Shown piece by piece: positions 25,499-33,637 of a stretch of DNA of 64,000 bases (positions are counted from its first letter, which is position 1; each line of letters opens with the position of its first letter). Under the pieces are notes generated by a model. It made no database searches. It was not told the origin of the DNA and worked only from the letters and a program-made list of their open reading frames with translations. Source of the stretch: VXNE01 sp963665455 (GTDB lineage: Bacteria > Pseudomonadota > Gammaproteobacteria > Pseudomonadales > Azotimanducaceae). The stretch covers positions 4,278,001 through 4,342,000 of the forward strand of contig OY762279.1 of assembly GCA_963665455.1 (NCBI GenBank), given 5' to 3'. The position numbers and the translations under genes were made by a program.

Positions 25499-25935
25499 CG
25501 CTGCGTTTGCAACGCGCCAACTTTCTCGTCGGAAGCATCGAGGGTGCCCTGCCCTTCTATCGCGACGTGCTCGGCTTCACGGTGGCGTTCACGCAGGAAC
25601 CCCGAGAGCACGGCTACTCGCACGAGGTGTTCGGGGTCGAAGCGGGCCGGCCCGTCGGCTTCGCGACCCTGAGCACGCCGAGCCAACAGCGGGTGATGGC
25701 GCTCACGGAGGTGCCCGGCCTCGCCGCCCAGGGGGAACCCCGGCGCAGCGCCATCGTCCTCGACGTGGAGGACATCGACGGCGTCGTCGCCCGCGCCGAG
25801 GCCGGGGGCTTCCGGGTGTTCCCGGAGGATCGCCTCGTGACCCACGACGGGCGCGTGGGGCGGGAAGTCGGCCTACTCGACGGCGACGGCAACCTGACCG
25901 TCCTCTACCACATCGACCAGCAGGCCGGCGCATGA
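25495..25935 (+). CDS. VOC-fold protein, single module
   Basis: 146 residues; ATG overlaps the previous stop (ATGA). LQRANFLVGSIEGALPFYRDVLGFTV at the start and EVGLLDGDGNLTVLYHI at the end define one VOC module; the usual terminal Glu is replaced (LTVLYH), so metal binding may need the partner. It overlaps the MFS gene by four bases. Two adjacent single-module VOC genes with overlapping ends suggest one heteromeric enzyme. Confidence 0.75.
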   Translation: MTLRLQRANFLVGSIEGALPFYRDVLGFTVAFTQEPREHGYSHEVFGVEAGRPVGFATLSTPSQQRVMALTEVPGLAAQGEPRRSAIVLDVEDIDGVVARAEAGGFRVFPEDRLVTHDGRVGREVGLLDGDGNLTVLYHIDQQAGA

Positions 25936-27287
25936 GCGAAACCGCAACGGCCGGGGGCACCCCCGGCACGACCCCAGCCGCCGCGTACCCGAGCGCGGGG
26001 CGCGCCTGGTACATGGTGTCCCTGCTGACGATCGCGTATGTCGTCTCGTTCGTGGACCGCAGCATCCTCGGGCTGCTGATCGATCCGATCAAGGCCGACC
26101 TCGGCCTGTCCGACTTCCAGATCGGCCTGCTGCTCGGACCGGCGTTCGCCATCTTCTACGCCACCATGGGACTGCCCCTCGGCTATCTCGCCGACCGCCG
26201 GCGCCGCACCTGGATCGTGGCCGCCGGCATCACGCTCTGGTCGGCCGCCACGGCGCTGTCCGGGCTCGCGCGCAACTTCGGGCAGCTGTTCGTGGCGCGG
26301 ATGTCGGTGGGCGTGGGCGAGGCGACGCTCAGCCCATGCGCGATGTCGCTGATCTCGGATTCCTATCCGGAGGAACGGCGCGGCAAGCCGATCGCGCTCT
26401 ATTCCAGCGCCATCTCCCTCGGCAGCGGCCTGGCCGCGCTCCTCGGAGCGGCGGTGCTCGCCTGGGTCGGCACCGGGAACCTGACCGAGTGGCCCCTGCT
26501 CGGCCCGTTGGCGGCGTGGCAGACGGCCTTCCTCATCGTCGGGTTGCCCGGCATCGTGCTCGGCGTGCTGTTCCTGCTCGTGCGCGAGCCCAAGCGCATC
26601 GTCGCCACCGCCGGCGGGCACCTCGGGCACATGTTCGCCCACATCGGCCGGCACATCGCGGTCTTCGCGACGTTCCTCTCGATATTCTGCGTCATGACCA
26701 TCATCGCCTACAGCCACGGCTGGCTGGCGGTGACCTTCGCCCGCACCTATGGCTGGCCCGTGGAGGACTTCGCCTTCGCGAACGGCGTTGCGCTCCTCGT
26801 GGTCGGTCCGCTCGCGGTGAACGCGGCCGGCGCGCTGTCCGACCGCTACACCACGCGCGGCCATCGCGACGCGCCGATGCGCATCGCCCTCTTCGGGCTG
26901 GCCCTCGGCGTGCCGCCCGCGGTGATCGGCCCGCTGCTCGACAACGCCTGGGCCGCGTTCGGCCTGCTCACCCTCTGCAACGTGGGCCTCGCGTGCGTCA
27001 CCGCCACGTCGGTCACGGCGCTCCTACCCATTGCGCCGCCGCGCATCCGCGCGCAGGTCGTCGCGTTCTACTACATGGCCATCAGCCTCGCCGGACTCAT
27101 GCTCGGGCCGACCCTCGTGGGCGCGCTGAACGACCTCGTGTTCGGCGTCGACGGGGTGCGCTACAGCGTCGCGCTCCTGCCGCTCTTGTTCGGCGGCCCC
27201 GTGCTCGCCCTGGCGCCGATCACGCTACGGTTGTACCGCCGCGCGCTTGACGACGACATCGGGGAGTCGCGCGAGCAGAGCGTGTAG
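25932..27287 (+). CDS. MFS transporter
   Basis: 451 residues, about twelve membrane segments, with motif A as GLPLGYLADRRRRTW after the second segment and SDRYTTRGHRDAPMR in the central loop. The start DRSILGLLIDPIKADLGLSDFQIGLL is typical of the spinster/hexuronate-type anion carriers. It closes the CoA-transferase / VOC operon and should import the acid used there. It ends 16 bases from the convergent LeuD-like gene. Confidence 0.85.
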   Translation: MSETATAGGTPGTTPAAAYPSAGRAWYMVSLLTIAYVVSFVDRSILGLLIDPIKADLGLSDFQIGLLLGPAFAIFYATMGLPLGYLADRRRRTWIVAAGITLWSAATALSGLARNFGQLFVARMSVGVGEATLSPCAMSLISDSYPEERRGKPIALYSSAISLGSGLAALLGAAVLAWVGTGNLTEWPLLGPLAAWQTAFLIVGLPGIVLGVLFLLVREPKRIVATAGGHLGHMFAHIGRHIAVFATFLSIFCVMTIIAYSHGWLAVTFARTYGWPVEDFAFANGVALLVVGPLAVNAAGALSDRYTTRGHRDAPMRIALFGLALGVPPAVIGPLLDNAWAAFGLLTLCNVGLACVTATSVTALLPIAPPRIRAQVVAFYYMAISLAGLMLGPTLVGALNDLVFGVDGVRYSVALLPLLFGGPVLALAPITLRLYRRALDDDIGESREQSV

Positions 27288-27303
27288 GACTCGGCGACGA
27301 TCC

Positions 27304-27939
27304 TCAGCGGCCGCGCGCGGCCGGCAGGCGCGCCCACGGATGCGCGTCGAAGCGGCGTTGTTCGAAGGCGTCGATCTCGGCCGCCCGGCCCTGGGTCAGG
27401 GCGATGGCGTCGAGGCCGCGCAGCAAGCGCATGCGGTGCCCGCGGGGCACCTCGAAGGGGATGGGCGAACCGCCCCCCACGATCTTCCGGGCGCGCAGGT
27501 CGACGGTCAGGTGCCGCGCCTGGGGGTCATCGTCCGTCCAGGCCGCCAGCGCTTCGACGGCGTCCAGCGGCACGCAAGCCGCCAAGAGGCCGTTCGCCGC
27601 GCAGTTCTTGCGGAAGATGGGGCTGAAGTCCGGGGCGACGACGACCCGGACACCGAACTCGTGGAGCGCCCACACCGCGTGTTCCCGGGACGAGCCGCAG
27701 CCGAAGTTCGGACCGCCCAACAGAATGCTCGCGCCCGCGCGCTCCGGGCGATTCAGCACGAACTCCGGGTTCGGATCCCGGCGGGCAGGATCGAGATACC
27801 GCCAGTTCGCGAACAGGCCGTCCGCGAGTCCGGTCCGCGACACGCGGCGCATCTCCCGGGACGGGATGATCGCGTCCGTATCGATGTTGGCGCGCAGTAG
27901 CGGCGCGGCAACCCCCCGATGCACCGTAAGTGGCTCCAC
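27304..27939 (-). CDS. LeuD-like small subunit of an aconitase-family hydro-lyase
   Basis: 211 residues from the GTG at 27939, 17 bases behind the large-subunit stop with AAGGG upstream. LRANIDTDAIIPSREM, ILLGGPNFGCGSSREHAVWAL and VVVAPDFSPIFRKNCAANGLL are the swivel-domain signatures of isopropylmalate isomerase small subunits. There is no leuA or leuB nearby and all neighbours are catabolic, so hydration or dehydration of a substituted malate/maleate (for example citraconate or dimethylmaleate type) is more likely than leucine synthesis. That is inference; the sequence shows only the family. Confidence 0.85.
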   Translation of the reverse strand: MEPLTVHRGVAAPLLRANIDTDAIIPSREMRRVSRTGLADGLFANWRYLDPARRDPNPEFVLNRPERAGASILLGGPNFGCGSSREHAVWALHEFGVRVVVAPDFSPIFRKNCAANGLLAACVPLDAVEALAAWTDDDPQARHLTVDLRARKIVGGGSPIPFEVPRGHRMRLLRGLDAIALTQGRAAEIDAFEQRRFDAHPWARLPAARGR

Positions 27940-27956
27940 GCCAGCGCCCTTGCCCG

Positions 27957-29354
27957 TCAGGGGCGGGGCAGCGCATCCGGTGCCGCGATCCGGCCGCGCA
28001 CGGCGGATGCGGCCACGACCGCCGGGCTCGCGAGATGGGAGCGCACGCCGGGGCCCTGGCGGCCCTCGAAGTTCCGGTTGGTGGTGGTGACGACGCGCTT
28101 GCCGGCGCCGAAGGTCTCGCCTCCGGCGTAGAAGCACATCGAACACCCGGATTCCCGCCACTCGAAACCCGCCGCCTCGAATACCCGGTCGAGCCCCTCG
28201 GCCTCCGCAGCGCGCTTGACGCGGGTCGAGCCGGGGACGCACACCGCGGCGACCCCCGGGGCGACGCGGCGCCCCTTGAGCACCCGGGCGGCGGCGCGCA
28301 GATCGCCGAGCCGGGCGTTGGTACAAGAGCCGATGAACGCCGCGTCGATGGGGACGGAGTCCAGGGCGACGCCCGGCTCGAGCCCCATGTATTCGAGCGC
28401 ACCCCGCGCGGCGGCGCCCGACGCGGGAGGGATGCGGGCGCGCACGGGCGCACTATGCTCGGGAGACGTGCCCCACGTCACGTGGGGCGTCACGCCGGCG
28501 GCATCAAGCGCAACGTCGCGGTCGAACCGGGCGCCGGGGGCGGTGCGCAGCGTGCTCCAGTACCCGAGCGGTGGCTCCGCCGGCGCCAACGGCGTCGCCC
28601 CCGCCGCGCCGAACACCGCATCGTCCGGAGCGATGACCGCGGTCGCGGCGCCGAACTCCGCCGCCATGTTGCAGAGCGTCATCCGGCCCTCCACGTCCAT
28701 CGCGGTGACCGCCTCGCCGCAGAACTCGACGGCCGCCCCGCTGCCGCCCGAGGCTCCGTGCGTGCCGATCAGGTGTAGGGCGAGATCCTTGGCGGTGGCA
28801 TCGCCTCCGAGCCGGCCGCCGATGGTAACGCGCATGGTCTCGGGCCGCGCCATGCGCAGGGTGGACGTGGCGAGGGCGTGCTCCAGCTCGCTGGTGCCGA
28901 TGCCGAACGCCAACGCACCCAAGGCGCCGAGCGTGCAGGTGTGGGAGTCCGGACAGGCGATGGAGAGGCCCGGGAGCGCGATGCCCTGCTCCGCGCTCAC
29001 CAGGTGGCCGATGCCCTGGTCTTCGTCGCCGACGTCGAACAACCGCAGGCCGAAGTCCGCCGCTCCCTGCCGCAACGCGACGATGAAATCGGTCCCGCCG
29101 GGCACCCGTGTTTCGTCCCCGCGCCCCGGCACCGTATCCACCACGTGGTCGACCACGCAGAAGGCGTGTTCCGGACGGCGCACCCCCTCGCCCCGGCGCG
29201 CCAGTGCGTCGAGGGCGACGCCCCCGGTGCGCTCGTGCAGGACGAGGCGGTCGACGTAGATCAGGCCGTCGCCGTCGTCATCGGTTTCGATGCAATGGCT
29301 GTCCCACAGCTTGTCGAACAGGGTCGCGGGCACGGCGCGGGCGTAGGGATGCAT
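27957..29354 (-). CDS. LeuC-like large [4Fe-4S] subunit of an aconitase-family hydro-lyase
   Basis: 465 residues. LFDKLWDSHCIE at the start, CPDSHTCTLGALGALAFGIGTSE in the middle, and the cluster ligands in IGSCTNAR and SGCSMCFYAGGE (usual form 'PGCSMCLGMN'). The changed residues after the second Cys pair suggest a different substrate from isopropylmalate. It makes a heterodimer with the LeuD-like protein. The ATG at 29354 has no clear ribosome site; an operator-like inverted repeat begins only five bases upstream, so the mRNA may be leaderless. Confidence 0.85.
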   Translation of the reverse strand: MHPYARAVPATLFDKLWDSHCIETDDDGDGLIYVDRLVLHERTGGVALDALARRGEGVRRPEHAFCVVDHVVDTVPGRGDETRVPGGTDFIVALRQGAADFGLRLFDVGDEDQGIGHLVSAEQGIALPGLSIACPDSHTCTLGALGALAFGIGTSELEHALATSTLRMARPETMRVTIGGRLGGDATAKDLALHLIGTHGASGGSGAAVEFCGEAVTAMDVEGRMTLCNMAAEFGAATAVIAPDDAVFGAAGATPLAPAEPPLGYWSTLRTAPGARFDRDVALDAAGVTPHVTWGTSPEHSAPVRARIPPASGAAARGALEYMGLEPGVALDSVPIDAAFIGSCTNARLGDLRAAARVLKGRRVAPGVAAVCVPGSTRVKRAAEAEGLDRVFEAAGFEWRESGCSMCFYAGGETFGAGKRVVTTTNRNFEGRQGPGVRSHLASPAVVAASAVRGRIAAPDALPRP

Positions 29355-29357
29355 TGA

Positions 29358-29376
29358 TATAATGACCCATCATTAT
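29358..29376. promoter_or_regulatory. Divergent promoter with TATAAT and inverted repeat
   Basis: TATAAT (29358-29363) on the plus strand and the inverted repeat ATAATGA - CCCA - TCATTAT (29359-29376). The right arm reaches into the start codon of the aldehyde dehydrogenase gene (29375), and the left arm is five bases from the LeuC start. No -35 match is seen. A repressor here would block both genes. The ATTGATAT overlap links it with the other two AT-rich sites. Confidence 0.55.
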
Positions 29377-30814
29377 GACTAATTTCCTCGCGGCGGCGAA
29401 CCCCCGGGGCGGAACCCCCCACCGCTTCGCCGCCGCCGACGCGGGCGAGGTCGCGGCCGCCGCGGGGCGGCTGCGGGCGGCGCAGCCGGATTGGGCGGCC
29501 GTTTCGGTGGTCGATCGGATGGCCGTGCTGGGGCAATGGCGCGAGGCGCTACAGGCTCGCCGGGGGGACATCGCCGCCGCGCTGACCGAGGACACCGGGC
29601 GGGCGCTCCTCTCCGGAGCCGAGATCGACGGGGTGCTGGGCCGCATCGGCTATTGGGAGCGCAAGGCGCCGGAACTCTTGTCGGAGCACTCCGCCGGCGT
29701 CTCGGAGGCCGTGCCGAGCGTGCGCTTCGAGCACCGCCGCGATCCGCTCGGCCTCGTCGCCGTCGTCTCGCCCTGGAACTTCCCGCTGCTCCTCATGCTC
29801 ATCGACGCGGTACCCGCCCTCGCCGCCGGGTGCGCCGTGCTCGCCAAGCCGAGCGAGCACACCCCGCGTTTCGTGGAGCCGCTCATGGACGCCGCGCGGG
29901 CCGTGCCGGAGATCGCGGCGGTGTTTCACTGCGTCCGCGGCGGCCCGGACACCGGCGCGGCCGTGGTCGATGCGGCCGACGCCGTGTGCTTCACGGGGAG
30001 CGTCGCCACGGGCCGCAAGGTGGGCGCGCGCGCCGGGGGGCGGCTCGTCCCGGCGTTCCTGGAACTCGGCGGCAAGGATCCCCTGGTGGTCCTCTCCGAC
30101 GCGGATGTCGAGACGGCCGCCCGGGTCGCGCTGCGGGCGTCGGTGATCGCGACCGGCCAAGCGTGCCAGTCCATCGAGCGCGTCTACGTACACGAGCGCC
30201 TGTACGAGGACTTCGTCGACCATCTCGTCCGCGCGGCGAATGCCGTGACGCTGAACGTCGAGCGCGTCGACCGGGGACACCTCGGCCCCTTCATCGACCC
30301 CGCACAGGCCGAGCGCGTCGCGGCCCAGCTCGCCGACGCCGAGGCGGCCGGCGCGATCATCCGCTGCGGCGGGCTGGTGCGCCGGGACGGCGGCGCGTGG
30401 TGCGCGCCCGCGGTCGTCACGGAGGTCCACCACGGCATGCTGCTCTATCGCGAGGAGACCTTCGGCCCGATCATCCCGGTCATGCCGTTCACCGACGACG
30501 ACGAGGCCGTGCGCCTCGCCAACGACTCCGAGTTCGGCCTCTCGGCGGCAGTGCTCGGGGCCGAGGACCACGCCCTGTCGGTGGCGCGGCGGCTGCGGGC
30601 CGGCGCGGTCAGCATCAACGACGCCGGCCTCACGGCGCAGGTCGGCGACGTGGAGAAGGATTCGTTCGGCGTCTCGGGGGTCGGCCGCTCACGCATGGGC
30701 CCGAGCGGGCTACTGCGCCTCCTGCGCCGCCAAGCGCTCCTGGTGCAGACCGGTCCCGCCGCGCCGCTCGACGCGTTTCGGGAGGTGGAAGACTCGGCGG
30801 CAACGACCCGGTAA
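29375..30814 (+). CDS. Aldehyde dehydrogenase family protein
   Basis: 479 residues. AVVSPWNFPLLLMLIDAVPALAAG, FTGSVATGRKV, FLELGGKDPLVV with the general-base Glu, IATGQACQSIERVYV with the nucleophile Cys, and EETFGPIIPVMPF: all ALDH landmarks are present. The ATG at 29375 lies twelve bases behind a TATAAT and has no ribosome site; no other start is available before the conserved part, so leaderless translation is likely. Product: a carboxylic acid from an aldehyde of the pathway; substrate unknown. Divergent from the LeuCD-like pair. Confidence 0.85.
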   Translation: MTNFLAAANPRGGTPHRFAAADAGEVAAAAGRLRAAQPDWAAVSVVDRMAVLGQWREALQARRGDIAAALTEDTGRALLSGAEIDGVLGRIGYWERKAPELLSEHSAGVSEAVPSVRFEHRRDPLGLVAVVSPWNFPLLLMLIDAVPALAAGCAVLAKPSEHTPRFVEPLMDAARAVPEIAAVFHCVRGGPDTGAAVVDAADAVCFTGSVATGRKVGARAGGRLVPAFLELGGKDPLVVLSDADVETAARVALRASVIATGQACQSIERVYVHERLYEDFVDHLVRAANAVTLNVERVDRGHLGPFIDPAQAERVAAQLADAEAAGAIIRCGGLVRRDGGAWCAPAVVTEVHHGMLLYREETFGPIIPVMPFTDDDEAVRLANDSEFGLSAAVLGAEDHALSVARRLRAGAVSINDAGLTAQVGDVEKDSFGVSGVGRSRMGPSGLLRLLRRQALLVQTGPAAPLDAFREVEDSAATTR

Positions 30815-30831
30815 ACCGGGACCGAGGTTCG

Positions 30832-31821
30832 CTACCCCACCCGAACGATCGTCTTGCCGAACGTCCGGCCGGCCATCAGGCTACAGAACGCCTCGGGCGC
30901 CCGTTCGAGCCCCTCGAAGACCTCTTCCCGGAACGCCAAGCTTCCCTCCCGGATGCGGCTGCCCAGGTCCTGCTCCATGCGCGGGCGCAGATCCTCGTGG
31001 TCGTACACCACCAGGCCCTTCACCGTGGCGCGGGCGCGGATGATGAGGGCGGGATTCGGTCCCGGCGGCGCGTCGTCCTGGTTGTACTGGTCCATCAGCC
31101 CGCACAGCGCAACCCGTGCTTGCGGTGCCAGGCGCTCCATGACGGCCTGCAGGACCGCGCCCCCGACGTTGTCGAAGTACATGTCGACTCCGTCGGGGCA
31201 TAGTGCGTCCAGCCCTTCGCCGAGCGGCGCGTGGCGGTCGATGCAGCCGTCGAAGCCGGCCTCCTCGCTTAGCCAGGCGCGCTTCTCGGCGCTGCCGGCG
31301 ATGCCGATCACCCGGGCCCCGGCGGCCTTGCATAGCTGTCCCACCGTGGCTCCGACCGGACCGCCCGCCGACGACACGACGGCGGTTTCTCCGGACGCCG
31401 GTTGCAGGATGCGCTCCACGCCCGCGTAGGCGGTGAGTCCCGGCATGCCGAGCACTCCCAAGGCGAGGGAGGGCGGGTCCACGTCGCCGGACACCGGGAT
31501 GAGCGCATCCTCGGCCAGATACGCCCGGTGCTGCCACGGGCCGAACGCGCGCGCAACCGTGCCCGCCGGGCCGGCGTCGGAATCCTCGACGGTGCGCGCG
31601 ACCACTTCGCTGGTCATGACGTCCCCCGGCGCGATGGGCCCGCTGAGGTGCCGTCCGCTGAGACGGCCCCGCAGGTAGGGATCGATCGACACGTAGAGGA
31701 CGTCGCACGCGACGCCGGGCGGCCCCAGCGGTACCGCGCGCAACGCGAAGTCCTCTACCGCCGGCGCTCCCGTGGGCCGCCGCGCGACGACCACGCATCG
31801 ATTCTCACGCGGCTCGCTCAT
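30832..31821 (-). CDS. Zinc-independent medium-chain reductase (2-enal/enone reductase type)
   Basis: 329 residues from the ATG at 31821 with GGAGG four bases upstream. DVLYVSIDPYLRGRLSG near residue 40 and VVSSAGGPVGATVGQLCKAAGARVIGIAGSAEK mark the NADP-dependent alkenal/prostaglandin-reductase-like group; NVGGAVLQAVM and YNQDD..GPNPALI follow the same pattern. No zinc ligands. It would reduce a C=C next to a carbonyl. It converges on the aldehyde dehydrogenase gene. Confidence 0.85.
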   Translation of the reverse strand: MSEPRENRCVVVARRPTGAPAVEDFALRAVPLGPPGVACDVLYVSIDPYLRGRLSGRHLSGPIAPGDVMTSEVVARTVEDSDAGPAGTVARAFGPWQHRAYLAEDALIPVSGDVDPPSLALGVLGMPGLTAYAGVERILQPASGETAVVSSAGGPVGATVGQLCKAAGARVIGIAGSAEKRAWLSEEAGFDGCIDRHAPLGEGLDALCPDGVDMYFDNVGGAVLQAVMERLAPQARVALCGLMDQYNQDDAPPGPNPALIIRARATVKGLVVYDHEDLRPRMEQDLGSRIREGSLAFREEVFEGLERAPEAFCSLMAGRTFGKTIVRVG

Positions 31822-31885
31822 CACTCCTCCACGACATCTGACGCGCTCCCTTTGGTCCGCCGGGGCGAACCGAGCGGCGCGTTCG

Positions 31886-32296
31886 TCATTCCCGGCCCAT
31901 CTCCTCGCCGGCTTCCTCCGACGAGGGCTCGTCGCCCCGGCCGCGGGCCTCGGACTCCTGCTGCACGATGCGCAGGATGCGGGCGAGATACTCCTGATAC
32001 CACCGGCCGCGCCGTTCGGCGTGGGCCGCATCCGGCTCGAACGCCTCGATGTCCGCCCGCGTCACGCTGCCGCGCGCCTCGAGCAATTCCTCGATGGTGT
32101 CGAGGCGTTGGCGCAACACCGCGAGCTCGCCCGCCACCGCCATCGTGATCGACAGCACGCGCTCGACATCCGGATCCTCGAAGAAGTAGGGCCGCTTGCC
32201 CCGCGCCTTCGTTCCGGCGAGGCGCAGGACATCGAGCGGCGCGCCCGCCTCGCTCCGGTCCTCCATGGCGCGGCCCCGTCCGGGTGTCCGGGTCAC
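31886..32296 (-). CDS. Hypothetical helical protein
   Basis: 136 residues from the GTG at 32296, which overlaps the TGA of the methyltransferase gene (GTGA); the ATG at 32266 is an alternative giving 126 residues. It is not recognised. The middle (ITMAVAGELAVLRQRLDTIEELLEARG) looks like a coiled coil, and the C-terminus is Glu-rich (SSEEAGEEMGRE). Translational coupling suggests it works with the methyltransferase. Confidence 0.55.
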   Translation of the reverse strand: MTRTPGRGRAMEDRSEAGAPLDVLRLAGTKARGKRPYFFEDPDVERVLSITMAVAGELAVLRQRLDTIEELLEARGSVTRADIEAFEPDAAHAERRGRWYQEYLARILRIVQQESEARGRGDEPSSEEAGEEMGRE

Positions 32297-33534
32297 GCCG
32301 GCACTTCGGCGCCGGTGACGCGCCAGGCCGGCTTGCGCCCGTAGTCCTCGACGTCCTCGCTCGCGGCATCCGGAAACGCATCCGCGTCCACGATGGCGTG
32401 GACGCCGCCGTGAATCAGCCGCTCGCGGTCGAAGCCCGCGTCCACCATGACGCCGTCGAGATCGATCTCGTGCAGCTTCGTCCAGAACGGCTCGTTGTTG
32501 TGGAACGCGTCCCAGTCGCGCATGGCTTGTTCGAAGAGCGGCATCGAGGGGTCGTAGCGGGGCTGTTCGACGTGGGTGACGAGGCCCCCCGGCGCGGCGA
32601 GGCGCCGACTCTCGGCCATGATGCGCCGCAACGCCGTCAGCGACGTCTCGTGCAGGAACATGATGCTCTGGATCCAGTCGAAGCTGCCGTCGTCGAACGC
32701 CGCGAGGTCCGCCGCGTCCGCCTGCACGAACTCCACGTTGCCGACGCCCAAGCTCGCCGCGCGGGCGGCGCCGTAGCGCAGCATCGGCGCCGCGACATCG
32801 ACCCCCGTGACCCGCGCATCCGGAAACGCCTTCGCGATGGGCAGCACGTTGTGGCCGAGGCCGCAGCCGAGGTCCAGGATGCGGCGCGGCGCGAAGCCCG
32901 GGCGCAACCGCCGCACGAAGGCCACCATGCCGTGCCCACCGCCGTCGGCGAAGCGTCCGAGCATGCCGCCGGTGGTCACGAACAGCCCGGAGTCGTAGTT
33001 CGCGGCCCCGCTCACGTCCCGGGCCACCCGCTCCGTGTGGTAGCTGCCCGGCATGCAGTGGTGGTCCACCGCCGTCAGGTAGCGCGGCGGTGCGACCGCC
33101 GCGTCGAGCCGCAGGCGCCGCGGGTCCGCGGCATCCGCCGTCCGCTCGATCAACTCCGAAAGCTGCGGCAAAACCACGGACAGCCCGGCCTGCTGGCGCA
33201 TCTCCATCGTGTTGCGCCGCAGGGCGCTCCAGGTGCGGTAGAGCGGATGGCGTTCGAGGCTGCGGCGTACCTCGTGCCGGTCGGCCGGGTCGCGGCCATG
33301 CCGGTGGCGGAACTCCGGGGCGACCTCCCCCTGATACGCGCGCTCGATGCCCGGCAGGACGGCGGCCGCGAGGTGCCGGTTGAGGTGCGCGAGGAAATTG
33401 TAGCGCTCGGTCTGGTCGTGCGTGGTCTCCGGCAACAAGGCGTGCCGGCCTACCGTCCGGTAGTCGGGGGGGCCGTCGTACACTGCAATCGTCGCCGTCA
33501 CGTTCCCCACCAGCCCTTGCTCACCAAGCTCCAC
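32293..33534 (-). CDS. SAM-dependent class I methyltransferase
   Basis: 413 residues; start at the GTG 33534 is plausible but could be a few codons later. The first ~200 residues (from TATIAVYDGPPDYRT to DHHCMPGSYHTERVA) are a domain I do not recognise. The second part is a Rossmann methyltransferase: ILDLGCGLGHNVLPIAKAFP (SAM loop), VEFVQADAADLAAF, SFDWIQSIMFLHE, and a substrate part from PRYDPSMPLFEQAM. A methylation or, less likely, a non-methylating SAM reaction. It is divergent from the PuuE-like gene across a strong AT-rich promoter. Confidence 0.75.
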   Translation of the reverse strand: MELGEQGLVGNVTATIAVYDGPPDYRTVGRHALLPETTHDQTERYNFLAHLNRHLAAAVLPGIERAYQGEVAPEFRHRHGRDPADRHEVRRSLERHPLYRTWSALRRNTMEMRQQAGLSVVLPQLSELIERTADAADPRRLRLDAAVAPPRYLTAVDHHCMPGSYHTERVARDVSGAANYDSGLFVTTGGMLGRFADGGGHGMVAFVRRLRPGFAPRRILDLGCGLGHNVLPIAKAFPDARVTGVDVAAPMLRYGAARAASLGVGNVEFVQADAADLAAFDDGSFDWIQSIMFLHETSLTALRRIMAESRRLAAPGGLVTHVEQPRYDPSMPLFEQAMRDWDAFHNNEPFWTKLHEIDLDGVMVDAGFDRERLIHGGVHAIVDADAFPDAASEDVEDYGRKPAWRVTGAEVPA

Positions 33535-33594
33535 ACGCCGCGCGGACGGCCCCGTCGGCGGGCCTCCCGCAGGGTACCACCGCCGCCTGAGCGG

Positions 33595-33637
33595 TTGCCG
33601 ACCCTCGGAAAAGACGTATTATCATATCAATATGTCT
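33595..33637 (+). promoter_or_regulatory. Promoter with imperfect inverted repeat, leaderless start
   Basis: TTGCCG (33595-33600) and TATTAT (33617-33622) with a 16-base spacer form a plausible sigma-70 promoter whose start point would fall at or just before the ATG at 33632. An imperfect inverted repeat, arms AGACgTATTa (33612-33621) and cAATAtGTCT (33628-33637), covers the -10 and start codon. On the minus strand it contains ATTGATATGATAA, similar to the other two AT-rich sites. Confidence 0.55.

Noticed and set aside
27304..29354. LeuCD as leucine biosynthesis genes
   Set aside because: No leuA or leuB nearby, changed cluster loop and a fully catabolic context; kept as family call only.
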